A stretch of 64,000 bases of DNA from Eudorina sp. 2006-703-Eu-15 (lineage: Eukaryota; Chlorophyta; Chlorophyceae; Chlamydomonadales; Volvocaceae), in the NCBI GenBank assembly GCA_003117195.1, contig BDSI01000004.1, forward strand, positions 1,359,290-1,423,289, read 5' to 3'. Below the pieces are notes generated by a model, which saw nothing but the letters and a program-made list of their open reading frames with translations, had not been told where the DNA came from and did no database searches. Of this stretch, positions 49,301 through 60,485 are shown in pieces. Position 1 is the first letter of the stretch; the number at the start of each line of letters is the position of its first letter. The translations under genes were made by a program, and so were the position numbers.

Positions 49301-52300
49301 TGCGCACAGCTGGCGGGCCCCCGCGGCCGCAAGTCGCTTGCCGGCACCATCACCGAGTACGACCCCGAGCGCGTCAAGTGCAGGTGGTACGTGCGGTTCG
49401 ACGGCAGTACGGCAGCGGCGTACGATGCCGCAGGCGAGTGGGGCCTGCTGGAGGAGGGCGACCGCGTCTGGGTGACTTACCGCTTCAGGCGGCGGGTGCT
49501 GTCCCTCTCCAAGGGCGGCGGGGGCCGTGAGCATGATGATCGCGGCGACGTCGGCAGCGGCGACAGCGGCAGCGACAGCGGCAGCGACAGCGGCAGCGAC
49601 AGCGACAGCGACAGCGACAGCGGCGGTGGCACCGGCAGGCAGGATGCAACCCAGCCTAGCCGCTTGGCAGGTGCTGGCGGGGACGCGGAGCTGAGACTCG
49701 AGGAGGACGGCGGGGCGGCGCCGCCGCCTCCGGAGGTGCCTGCCCCTGACGCAGCACTCGCAGGTCCGTCAGCCGCGGCAGCGGCCGCTGGCGCCGCCGC
49801 CACGGCGGCCGCCACCGCAGCACCAGCATCTCCTCCTGTGGGCGCTCCTGTGAATGTGGCAACCGTAGCCGGTCGACCGCCGCCAGACGATGCCGACGCC
49901 GCTGGATCCGCAGGAAAGACGCCCGCCACGGCCGCGGCCGATGCTACCGCCGCTAGCCGCGACGGCTGTGCCGGCGGCGGCGGCGGCGGGGGCGCGGGGC
50001 TGCTGCCACCTGACTCTTGGATTGGTACGGAGTTGACGGTAAGATGTTTTCAAGGTATCTGTTGATGCGTGACTTCGGACACGCGATATGCCGCCGGTTG
50101 GGTGTGTGATGTTGGAACTTGGAAGCCTGCCTGACATGACCTGGCCGACCCGCACCCGCGGCCCGGGTGTGCCGGGGTTCGTTTCGGGTTTCTTTCTTTT
50201 TAAAGTTGACCCTCGGCCTCTCCCTGCTCGGATGTGTTCCTCCAGGTGGCGGGGCCGTGCGGCCGCGCGCCGCTCAGCGGCACCCTCACCCGCTTCGACC
50301 CGGCCCGCGCCATGTGCAAGTACTTCATGACCTTCGACAGCAGTACGGCGCCGGCTTACGGCGCCGCGGGCGAATGGGGTGTCCTTGCGGAGGACAACTC
50401 GCTCTGGGTGACGAACAAGTACAAGCGCCGGGTGCTGTCGCGGCACTCGCCGGGTCAGTGTGTGGTCGTGGCTGCGTCCGAGAAGTGTGGCGACGGAGGT
50501 CGTGAACCGGGCGGCGGTTCGGCATCGTCTGCCGAGAATGATTCCATCGTGGGCGTCGTATTGCAGGTACGGTAGTACGGGATGCAGGATGGTACGAGAG
50601 TGCAGCTTACCAGGAGTAGGTCAGGGGTAGGTCAGGGGTCGATGGTATGACCGTTCCGCGGGAAGCTTTGTCGTTCGTCATCACGTGACTGCCGTAAGAC
50701 CGTTGACCACATGACTGCCGTATGACCGTTGACTCTACCTACCCTCGGGATACTTAGGCCAATGAAAACTACTAAGTACCGCACCAGAAGCGAGCCATTG
50801 CACTCGTAGACCTGACCCTCATCCGCACCCTCACCCTCACGCCGCTGCCTCACCCAACCCGCAGTTAGGGCCCCCGAAAGGCAGGACCCAGCCGCTGCGC
50901 GGCACGGTCACGCGGCACGACCCGAACCACGGCAAGTGCACGAACTACCTGCGCTTCGACAAAAGTACGGCCAGGTTGTACGACAGCGCCGGCGAGTGGG
51001 GCCGGCTCGAAGCCGATCGAACGCTCTGGGTGACTCACAAATACAAAAGACCCGTACTGTCCGTATCGGAGGTGACAAATGCCAATCAGCAGCAGCCGCA
51101 GCAGCAGCAGCTGCCCGAAGCTGCCGCAAGTCGGGAGCAGCAGCCGCCGGCGCCAGCTACTGCCGCTGCGGGTCAGCGGCAACCGGCATCGCCAACCGTC
51201 GCTGCGGGTCAGCGGCAACCGTCGGCGCCCGGCACCACCGTCGCCGCCGAAGGACCCGCAGTCGTGGCAACGCGCGGCCGCAGCAGAGCGCAACAGCCGA
51301 CGGCGGGTACGGGTACCTCCAGTCAGCCAGGTCCCGAGGCCTCCGAGCCCCGGAGGCAGCAGCAGCAGCAGCAGTACCGCTCGCCGGGCGGCTCGGCCGG
51401 TGGCGGTGGAGTACGGAGGGGCAAGCGCGCACGAGAGGGGGATCATGATGGGGAGATGGACGCGGTGCCCGGCGGCAGAGCAGGGTTGCGGCGGAGAAGC
51501 CGACGAACGGAGGAACAGCGGGGCGGTGAGGAGAAGCAAGAGAAGAAGGAGGAAGAGACGGAGGAGGAAGAGGTCGAGGAGGAAGCGATGGAGGAGGAGA
51601 CGGAGCAGGAGGAGGAGGAGGTCGAAGCGGTTGAGGACGGCGGCGATGAGGGAGCTCGAGGTGTGGGCCCTCGCAAGCGACGGCGGCCGGAGGGCGCGGC
51701 AGCCAATGAAGCCCGGACAGCCACTCAGCCCGATCCTCGCGACAGCGGCGAGGACCTGGTCGGCCGGCAGGCGATGGTGGGTCCTAGACTGCCGGTCAGG
51801 GAGTCCTGAGTCACCGGGCTCGACGAAAGTTACGGCACCGCACGGTACGGTACGGTACCGTACGACAGTGTCAAATGCGGGATTCCGCATGCTGCAAAAC
51901 ACGGGAAGCCCCCGGAGCCAATAGCAGCGGAACAATCCTGAAATGTTTATCAATTGATCCTCCATTGCCGTATTCGGCACAAGCTGAGCTAAGTACGGTA
52001 CTCGTGGCGTGTGACTTCCACGTTCCACCACGCGTTCCCCCGGTACATGCTCCTTTCCTGTCCTGCATCCGCCAGGTGTCATGGGGAACGGAGGGCACCT
52101 TCCGCGGCACCCTCATCGCCTACAACCCGGCGCGGGCGCGGCTCAAATGGCTGATGCGGTACACGGACGGCGACGAGGAGTGGGGCGCGATAACGGAGGA
52201 CGGCGGCGGCTGGCGGGTGCACGGCGGCCTGAGGCCGTTGACCTGGGTCGGGCAGCCGCCGCCGTCGTTGCCGCGGCGGCCACCGCCGCCGCCAGGGGTG

Positions 52301-54129
52301 CTGCGGGGCAGAGCGGCGGCGGCCTCGGCAGCTTCAGGGGATCTGGATATGGCGGAGGCGGCAGGCGCTGGGGCGGAGGCGGGGGCGACGGCAGCGGGAA
52401 CACCCAGGGATACGAACACCGCGCCCGCCGCCGGGGGCTCGCAGCCGCTGGCTGAGTGCGGCGATTTGATGGGCGCCAAGTTGGTGGTGAGCGCAGGGGT
52501 GCGGGGAGCTGCCGGCGGGGCGGCGGATGCTTGCACACATTTAGAGTCCGCAGTGGCGTTGATTCATTCATTCCTCAGTATCGGCGCTGAAAGGTACATG
52601 CATGTCTGCGCAAAGCAAAACGCATGGCAAACGTGGCGGATGACTTCCGTAGTTGGCCATTCCGCATGCGCTCTGCTGCCCGCGTCCCGCACGAAAAAGC
52701 TGCTTGCTCGCCAGAAGAATTCGAAGCACACAGGTACTACCGAATCCTACCGCTCGGCAAGTCCACGCGGCGGCGCGGGATCCCCACGCAGGGTTGCGCA
52801 CGGCAGCAACAGCTATCCCCTCCCAGGGAGGTGCCCTGGCCTCGCAACTCACATCCGTGCCCCTGGCCTCCCAACTCACACCCGTGCCCCTGGCCTCCCA
52901 ACTCACAATTGTAATGCGGCTCGCCGAACCGCGGATCCTACCTCCTGTGCCTGCCCGTCCTGCGTGTTCGGCTCTGGCACGCCGCGCAGTTGGCTGGTGC
53001 GCGTGACGGCCACACGCTGTCCGGCACCGTACAGTCGTACGAACCGGCCCGGCCGAAGTACAAGTGGTTCCTTCGGTACGACGACGAGGCGGTGGCGGCG
53101 CGGCTGGGCGGCGAGGGCGAGTGGGGCTGCCTGTCCGCCGACCGAGGCACTTGGCTCACGCACGGCTACAGGCGGCGAGTGGCGTCCGCGGAAGCGGGGC
53201 CGGAGGTGGAGGCGAAGGCGGAGGCAGGGCGGGAAGCGCCGGGTCACGTGCCGGCTGAGATCGCTGGGGCGGCTAGTGCGGATCCTGGAGGCAGCCAGTT
53301 GACGGCGCCCGGGCCCGTCGGTGACGGTGCTGTTGGTGGCGGCAGTGCCGGCCGCGGCAGCCGTGGCGGTGATGAAAGCACCGCCCCGAGGAGCGGGGCA
53401 CGCAGGGCCGGTGGCGAGGCCGGTGGAGCGGCTGCAGGGGCGGGCTCGCCCAGCGGCGCGCTGCCGGCGAGTGAGCTGGAGGGTCCAGGGAGCGCAGGCA
53501 CTCGGTACCGCTTCATCATGAAGAAGAACAACAGCTTTCGCGCCTCCATCAGCCTGCCTTCCGGCAACGTGCGAAGGTGGGTACGATGCTACGAAGCAAA
53601 GCGTCGTCCGCCGCAGTCCAGTTGATGGGCACCGGTTTAATAACGCGGGTGCATGACGTGACGGCACAATACCAGGGTGTGCGCCACCCCTGCGCACATC
53701 GCAGTGTGAGCCACCGCATCAAACAGCGACAGGCTCACGTTTTTGTCAAAAGAGTCGAGATCAGCTAAAAGGCGTGCGATTCGGGTACCGCGGCGCGATT
53801 GCTGGGAATGAATGCGCACCAAAGACCTCGCTGGAACGCGCACGGACCCGTGGGTCAGACTGAACGGATGGGCCCAGTCACACCGCACCTCGCCGTGCCT
53901 GCTGCTCTCGGCATCTTTGACCCGCAGCCCCTGCTACACAACCGCCGAGGACGCCGCCATCGTCGCCGATTACTTCAACTACAAGATCCGCGGTACGACA
54001 GCCCATCTCAACCTGCGCCTCACGGCGGACCGGCGCGCCGTACTGGACGAGCTTACCTTGGAGCAGTTGCAGTCGTACATCAAGGATCGCGGCGACATCC
54101 GCGACCTGTCAAAGGCGCTGGTGCACTAG
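37309..54129 (+). CDS. BRM-like SNF2 chromatin remodeler with Tudor-like array and AP2-like end
   Basis: Twenty-four exons join in phase into about 3,196 residues: 37309-37368, 37496-37560, 37845-38981, 39417-39578, 40131-40275, 40623-40826, 41042-41365, 41797-41880, 42156-42335, 42611-42866, 43132-43340, 43643-43935, 44179-44606, 44901-44962, 45258-45314, 45463-45598, 45858-47620, 48005-48868, 49310-50038, 50246-50566, 50865-51776, 52076-52486, 52990-53576, 53928-54129. In order: a Gly/Ala-rich N-terminus, HSA-like helices (about 520-600), and the SNF2 ATPase with GLGKT (721-725), DEGH (844-847), [11 protein letters not shown] and RAHRIGQ. An SnAC-like segment follows ([23 protein letters not shown]). 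Next come six Tudor-like repeats (about 1850, 2140, 2385, 2490, 2795, 2930), each opening LVG or similar and continuing GT-x2-x-Y/F-x-P..VRFD..GEWG. An AP2-like domain closes it ([35 protein letters not shown]). SNF2 enzymes slide or evict nucleosomes. Tudor folds often read histone marks and AP2 binds DNA; those two roles are inferred. Two neighbouring genes instead of one cannot be excluded. Confidence 0.82.
39691..39856 (+). repeat. Dispersed repeat, copy B
   Basis: Same family as 36496-36660, and its first 64 bp match 55002-55065 in reverse complement. It lies in an intron of the SNF2 gene. A degenerate tRNA-like sequence follows at 39913-39988 on the opposite strand, which suggests the repeat may be the body of a SINE. 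Confidence 0.8.
39913..39988 (-). repeat. Degenerate tRNA-like sequence, possible SINE head
   Basis: On the minus strand a D-arm-like GTCTAATGGGAAAGAC, an anticodon-arm-like CTGG..CCAG with two extra bases, and a T-loop GGTTCGAATCC lie at tRNA spacing. The ends pair only partly (GAGGG with CCCTC), and the T stem has mismatches. The A-box- and B-box-like blocks are recognisable, but it is not a functional tRNA as read. It sits inside an SNF2 intron beside dispersed repeat copy B. Confidence 0.38.
44972..45020. repeat. 12-bp tandem repeat in an SNF2 intron
   Basis: About four copies of a GGCGGGGCGGGT unit directly after the donor of the exon ending at 44962. Non-coding. Confidence 0.85.
45773..45836. 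repeat. 18-bp tandem repeat in an SNF2 intron
   Basis: Three full and one partial copies of CACCTGGGCCTCCGTCAC, just upstream of the acceptor before the large exon at 45858. On the minus strand it yields a false open frame. Confidence 0.92.
48005..48205 (+). repeat. Tudor-like exon segment, duplicated copy 1
   Basis: These first 201 bp of the exon 48005-48868 recur at 49310-49510 without indels and with about seven substitutions counted by eye. They encode the [17 protein letters not shown] to RRRVLSLS part of the repeat. The similarity starts sharply at the splice acceptor and ends at the linker. Confidence 0.95.
49310..49510 (+). repeat. Tudor-like exon segment, duplicated copy 2
   Basis: Near-identical to 48005-48205. 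Few changes alter the protein (for example Asn to Asp, and Ser-Cys to Gly-Ser). The upstream introns are not alike, so the shared block is exon-limited. Confidence 0.95.
52834..52907. repeat. 27-bp tandem repeat in an SNF2 intron
   Basis: Two full and one partial copies of a 27-bp unit starting CCCTGGCCTC, between the exons at 52076-52486 and 52990-53576. Confidence 0.88.
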
Positions 54130-54504
54130 GCGACGGCCCCTTACGGCGTGTGTGTTACGCTGTCCTATTATGAGCTATACCCAGCCCGCGCCAGCGCCGA
54201 GGCGCCTCATGTACGATATTCGATCGAACCCGCAACCCGGAACCCGGGATGCGGGTGTGGTCTGACGAGACACATTCGCGCCTTGAGAGAGGAAGAGAGG
54301 CTGCGCGCATGTGGGGGCTGCAGCGGAAGCATGCAGCATGCGGTTGCACACGCACGGCGCAGCGAGGTTTCACACCGCGCGCGCCGGTGCGCACCTGGGC
54401 GGTGCGGTCTTTCACTCGCAGTGCAGTGCAGGTGCAGTGCAGTGCGGGGTGAAGCGCCTTCATACGGCTGTCACCGATGGCCCTCCAAGGGGGTCTTTCA
54501 GCAG

Positions 54505-54570
54505 CTGCAGCGAGCCTGCCTTCCATGCTGCAGCGAGCCTGGCCTTCATGCTGCAGCGAGCCTGGCTCCT
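54505..54570. repeat. 23-bp tandem repeat
   Basis: Two full copies and one partial copy of a unit starting CTGCAGCGAGCCTG, with small variations. Non-coding. Confidence 0.9.
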
Positions 54571-55001
54571 TCAGGCATGGGCTGAGGTGCATGCGGTCCC
54601 TGTGGCGCGGCAACAGTGCACGTAATGGCGCTCCGCTTCTGCTGCGAGGTCCTTATACGGCATTGCGTGCATATGGTAATGAGTGTACGACGCGTGCATG
54701 TCGTACATGGGTCGGTGCGTCTGATGCGTTACTGTGTGCGCGGTGGAACTGATGAGGGCAGCAGGCTTGCTTGTCCGGGCGTCCGCTGCCGCTATGCAGC
54801 AGCCTTGTAGGTGGGGTGTCCTGTGCGTTCGTTCAGGCGTGCGTTGTGTTGAAGACCCTTTTGTCACATACCGTGAGCGGCACATATTCGAGTCTTACAT
54901 AGACGGCATTCGTTGGATTTGAAGGCCGCCATGTTTGATCTGACCAACGGCCCGAGGCCCTGAGAACGGGCCTGCACGGTATGGCATTCGTACCGCAATC
55001 A

Positions 55002-55065
55002 TACGAGCTATCTGGGCCCGTTGGAACACCCGGTCGGGATACGGGTCTAACTTGTAAGGGTTACA
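55002..55065 (-). repeat. Dispersed repeat, short copy C
   Basis: The reverse complement matches the first 64 bp of copy B, including CCCGTATCCCGACC and GTGTTCCAACGGGCC. The similarity stops after GCTCGTA. Confidence 0.75.
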
Positions 55066-55268
55066 TTTCAATAATACCGCATTTTGTTGGAGAGTCCGGC
55101 CGCGGCCTGCCAAACTCCTTGGCGCGAGGTATGAATGAAACCAAGAAACCGCCGCATCTGTCCATGGCAAGCGAAACACGCAATATTCCCCGACACGCCA
55201 AACGAACGAAGACGTCCATGTTGTGGGGCGTCCCTGCGACACTCACGTCATCAGCTGTGGGTCGCTGG

Positions 55269-55656
55269 CAGGGTGGCTATCTTATTTTTGGGAGTATCTA
55301 CGGCCAGAGATACACCTGGCTTCGAAACGCTGAAAGTATCTGTCTATGGGGAGATTTTTCCAACTGGAAACGGCCCGAAGTATCTACAGAGGGCATCGGA
55401 CAGGCGCAACAACTTCCACGAACCGAACCCATAAGTGCATCACCTAGCCATTTATGACTGCAGACGGCGGGAACCGACCCCGGGTGGGAGATATCGGGGA
55501 CCCCATCACTGGTCCGAGTATGTCAACGGGAAGATATCATGTCCAACACGAGGGGTCAAAGTATCTTAAACTCCATGTTTTGGCAGGCCAAAAGTATCTA
55601 AAATTTCAGAAGTTTTTCGGCCGAATAGATATTTATATCTTAAGATAGCCACCCTG
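55269..55656. mobile_element. Non-autonomous hAT-type MITE, second family member
   Basis: A 388-bp AT-richer element with perfect 16-bp terminal inverted repeats (CAGGGTGGCTATCTTA and its reverse complement). The 8-bp flanks are GTCGCTGG on the left and GTTGCTGG on the right, a target duplication with one mismatch. The interior repeats AGTATCTA-type motifs. No transposase ORF. The termini match those of 18524-18995 at 13 of the first 15 positions. Confidence 0.83.
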
Positions 55657-55987
55657 GTTGCTGGTGGAAGGCGCTGGCAAGCTTCTAGGCCGTATGATGC
55701 CGGATGCCCTGTAACAGCCAGGCCCCCAAAGCCCGCCCCACGCACCGCCGCTGCACACACCGATGAAGGCGCGGGGAGCCCGAGTAGTCACGTACTCCTG
55801 CCGGCTGTGTACCATACGACGCGGACCAAATAAACCGTTGCCTTCAACCCTAAACCCATATCGACAATCCTAAGCGCATTTGGAAGTCTTATGGCCTCCG
55901 CCAAGAGTGCCGTCCGCCGCCGTCCCCGCCCCCTGGCCCCTCAACCGCCCCCGCCCCCTGGCCCCCGGCCCGACAGACATGTTGTTG

Positions 55988-58900
55988 CTACCGCTCGCTG
56001 GGTGCCGCCGCCGCTGCACTGGCAGCCGCCGCTGCGGCGGACTTGGTGCTACTGCGCCGCTGGTGTCCCAGTCCTCCCGGCACCGAAACCACCAGCAGGC
56101 CCGCTGAGATGACCAGATTCGCCATGAAGTGACGGCACACGTAGAAGGAGTAGCTCCTGTACGTGCGTGGGAGGACGGGACGAGCAGTACGGCGTCGTAA
56201 AGTGATATGGCTAGTGTTGCACATACAGTGGGTACTCGGTTTCGCAAGGGAAACCTCCTCGCCCCCTGCGTTTGGATTTGCAGGCTGAGAAGTTTCGAAT
56301 CTTCCTAATTGGTCCTTGTAGCATGCATCGCTTGTTTGTTCTTAAACATTCGAGCATGGCCTAGACTCCCCCTGAGCGGGCTTTATCCCTTGCCATGGTT
56401 GGTTCTCAGGAACGGGGTGGTTCCCTGGTAGTGTGGGCCCGGGGCGTGATTCGGTGCACTTGTGGAGCCTGTCCGGAGCGCCATGGTGGCGCCAGTTCGT
56501 TTAGGCAGTGTGTGGTGAGGAAGCCTCGGCGGTCGCCGTTGGCTGTCGCCGATAACCCGCGGGGTTCGCTGTAACATCCTTAATAATGGCCTAGAGGCCG
56601 ACGAGCTCCGTCGTCTGGTTGCAACGGTGTGGCTCCCAACGAAGGTTAGGGGCCAACAACCCCCATAAGCCCCGGATGGATCTTCCCGGATCTCCCCTGC
56701 CTGTCGCCACCGCCCCAAAGAGAGCGACACCGGGCGCGGCCTCTTTCTCCCTCACCAGGCGGCGACTGGGATGCTGTTCCAGAAGCGCCAGCACAAGGCG
56801 CCCTCAGCGGCGACCGCCGAGCCAAGCGCCGCCGCCAGCCACTGTGGCGGGTTGGTGGAGTTGGAGGCGCGCGGACAGCGGACACGAGCAGCGGGCGTTT
56901 CCGAGCGGGTGGCAGCCCAGGGTTAGTTCGCCACCGCGGCAGAATAGCTCGGCGTTGTACGGGATGTACTACAAAGGGAATGATAGCCATGCCCCCACGT
57001 GCCGCGCGCATAGATCTCATGGGGACGCGGACCGGGCAACACAAACTAACCCGCAAACTGCTGCCACGGCGTCCGTAAGCGCCGCCGCCGCGTCAAAGCG
57101 ACGGCGGACACCTCGAAGCCTTGCCGTACATACCGGGTGGTGGTTCAGGCCCATGTAGTACGGCAGCGCCATGGCGAACTGTACCGGCAGCCAGTACGTG
57201 TGTACAGCGCCGTCGCCGCGGGGCACCCAGCGGTACCCCGCCAGCAGCAGCTCCGATAGCGCCTCCGACAGCGTGGCGCTCCCCTGGAGCTCACGGACGT
57301 GCCCCAACTGGGAGGCCCCGCCGAGGGATTTGCATGAGCAACGCAAAAGGGCGAGGCATGACGCAAGGAGCGTGGTTTGGTCGAGTCGCCTGGGCGGGGT
57401 ATTGAGTGAGGCGGAGTGGACCGGCGGAGCCGACACGCACGCACCTGGATGCAGCCATAGAGCGCGAATAGGGGCACTCCCATGGCTAGGCCCAGCTGCA
57501 GCATCAGACCCCGGAACGGGGCCAACCGGCCTGCGAGACCCAGCCGCTGGAGCTCCCTCTGCCGCTGCTGCAGCCGCTGAAGCAGCACCAACTGTTGCTG
57601 CTTTACCCGCTGCTTTTTCTGCTGCTCGTCCGCCCTAGCCTCCTCCTGTGGCACCTTGTCTCTCCAGCTGCATGGTTCGGTGGCAGTAGCACTCGACTGT
57701 AGGAGCTGGTGCTGGTGCTGCTGCTGCTGTGTTGGGCTTGCGGAGGTGGGCGGCTCCGAGATGGCTGCAGGCAGCTGGCGGGCCGCCAGGACCAGGGTGG
57801 CACCCGCCGCCGCCAGGTCCTTGAGCTGCAATATCTTCACATGCTCAGGACGCCAGAACATCCTGCGCGCCGCCATGCAGGGGCCACAATCAATGTGTAC
57901 CCGGCCTCCGACTTTAGCAGCCGTGGTGATGACTACTGACGTACTGGGTGCCGTACTCGGCAGCTCAGGAGACAGGAGGGCGTCATCACGGACAGTCGAA
58001 GCGCACTCGTGGATTTGCACTTGTGTGTCATCATACACGCCCCGCAGGTCCACTGTAACATCATCAGCAATAATAATACATGCCCATTCATGCCCTGCAG
58101 GTCACGGCGCACGTCCACGCCCACGCCCACGCCCACTTACAGAATGGCCGTCCAGTGGCTCACGCTGAGGACCAGCACCAGCCTGGCCGCAAGCAGCAAC
58201 CCGGCAACCTCAGCCCCCAGCCCAAGCCCCAGCCCAAGCGCCGCCAGGCAGGGAGCCGCCAGCAGCGCGTGCAGCCAGGGGAACCGCGGGACCTGACGGG
58301 CCGCTCCGCCGGCGCCGAACAGCAGCGCCAAGAGCATCTCCAGCAGCGTCGGAGGTTGCCCCTGCCACGTGATGTGCGACGCGCCTTCGCCGTCCGTGCT
58401 GTGGTACATCGCCGCGTGCCGCCGTGCGACGGCGACGGCGGCCGCACGGCGGGTCTGCCACGCAGCCACGTCGCTGTACAGCAGCCCGGCGTAGTAGATG
58501 AGTACGACCAAACGGACGAGCAGGTGGGACATGACCCGCAATATGCCGTACAATGTCGTACGTGATCCTGGGGACGATCGTACAGCAGCGAGACGGCTGG
58601 TATCGGATGCCTTGCCGCGGGACGGCAAAGGTGGCATTGCCGCAGCTGACTTGGGCAGCGGCTTAGAGAGGGAGGCGGCCGGGGTCACTAGGGGTGAAGC
58701 GTCATCTAGCCAGGAGGATACGGCACAGGAAGACACGGGTTTCGGATGCGACAATAAGGACGCGGACAGCGGCGATGGGAAGGCTGCTGTCAGGGCGGCG
58801 CTTGAGCACGGGCTGATTGTACGGCTCCATGTCGCCTCCACTTGGCCGCTGGACATCGGACTCGGTGTGCGCGGACCCAGGGGCCCAGTCGAAGCGAGCG

Positions 58901-60485
58901 GCGACGCCAGCTGTGCGGCAGCGAAACCGCCGGGGGTCGTCGGACCGTCGTACCCTGGTGACGTTCGGGCGGTGCGCGTCACCGCCGCCGCCGCTGCATC
59001 TGCCCCAATCACCCTGACGCCGACGTCGTCCACGGGAGCTGCAAGCACCGGTACAGCACTGAGACCCCGCGAGAGTCGAGGTGTCGCACCAGCTGGGTGA
59101 GCCCTATGGGTCAGCCAGGTCGACCGACCACGCAGCGGGGCCGCGGGCGGCGGCCCCAACGCGCAGCCAGGCAGGGACTGGCTGCTCCCGCAGGCCGCAT
59201 ATTTCACGGCCTGCGCTGCAGCCAGGCCCGGCATTGTCATCGGGCCCGATCGGATATCAGCCAGGGGCGAAGCCAGCAGGGGTGAGGTGCAGTGGTGTCC
59301 GTGGGGATGTTGCATCCGCAGAGGAGGCGGCAGCGCCAGCGGCCGCAGCGCGCCTGGGGCGGCGCCGGTGACGTTGGCATTGGTGGTGCTGTTTGTTTTG
59401 ACGCCGTTGCTGCTGCGCTTGCTGTTCGAAGCTGGCACGGGCCTGACGTCCGGGGGGCTGACGTCCGGGGGGCGCTCCACTGCCTGCGGGGTGGGACAGG
59501 TGATGCACCAGTTGTGCTCAGGCTCCGAAACCACGAGGTGATCTAGGGTCAGCGATCTGATCGGTATGGCCTCACCAGGTGACCCGTGGCACGATTAGAC
59601 TGGCTGACGGAACGTACAGTCGTACACGCGTGGCCATCGCCTGATCGGTCCGCACACATACGGTACGTCATGCCGTACGACACCTACCCGTCGTTGCTCC
59701 TCGCAGGGCGCGCGGAGCTGCTGCTCCTGGTCCTCCCCGCGCGGCGACGAAACCGTGGACAAGGCGGCACCGGCGGGCCGGTCACGGGACCCGTCCCGCT
59801 GGCCTGAAGGCGCGGACGCGACACCACGGGCCGGCGGCTCCCCCGGCGGGGCCGGCGGTTCTTGTGGTATTGGTTGAGTCAACGCGAACGCGGCCAGGGA
59901 GGCCACCCATTCCTCAGTCCGGCTCAAACGCACTGGCTGCGTGGCGGTGCCGGAGGTGGAGTAGGTTGGTGAGCAGCGGAGGCTGGGAGCTGGCGCGGCG
60001 GGGGATGGGGTGGACGGAGGCGGCGGCAGGACGGAGATCTGAGGGGGCCCTTTCGCAAGAAGAGACCGTGGGTTGGGGCTTGTAAGACCGGGCCCAAGTC
60101 CAGTGGTCTGGGAGGCAGTTGGGGGAGTGAAGGCAGCCACCAGGGGCGGGCGCACGATGGGCTCCAGGGGAAACACGCAACCCGCGCCTGGGTCGGGCGC
60201 CTTTGCCGGATTGACGTTGGGAGGAGGAGCCGGGATCAGTGCCGAGCGCCCCAACGGGGGTGTTGGTGGCGGTCCCACCATCGGTTTGAGCTCTCGTCCG
60301 GGACCCGGACTGACACAGGAGGAGAAGCTGGGACGGGATCTGACAGGCGTTGAAGCCTCCGATACATTAAACGGAGCTGGCCGAAGGTGCTTCCTGACGG
60401 CCGCGGTGTCAGCGACGCCGCGAGAGGATAACGGCCCCCCGTCGCCGTTCGCGTTTGTGAAGCACGCTGACATGGAGCTTGCCAT
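55988..60485 (-). CDS. Multi-pass membrane protein of unknown function
   Basis: Six in-phase exons (60485-59688, 59483-58141, 57862-57445, 57307-57134, 56841-56756, 56156-55988) give 995 residues, ATG to TAG. The N-terminal 580 residues are Ser/Pro/Ala-rich and likely disordered. The C-terminal 410 hold several hydrophobic helices: about 585-605, 645-660, 670-707 (two), 830-850, 890-907, 912-930 and 948-967. A Gln/Arg-rich coiled coil (near 790-825, QRLQQRQRELQRLG) lies between them. The splice phases are unusual enough (2/1, 0, 0, 2/1) that their agreement supports the model. A distant resemblance of the coiled-coil and hydrophobic part to Oxa1-type insertases was considered but is too weak to name. 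The protein ends in a poly-Ala tail. Location and role are unknown. Confidence 0.75.

Larger units (their letters stand above)
54130..55987. other. Intergenic region between convergent genes, with MITE
   Basis: Holds 3' UTRs of the SNF2 gene (plus) and the membrane-protein gene (minus). Contains a 23-bp tandem repeat (54505-54570), dispersed repeat copy C (55002-55065) and a MITE (55269-55656). No gene is seen. Confidence 0.55.

Noticed and set aside
55988..57862. Oxa1/YidC/COX18-type insertase
   Set aside because: A coiled coil followed by hydrophobic helices is suggestive, but the helix order and the conserved hydrophilic groove residues could not be matched.
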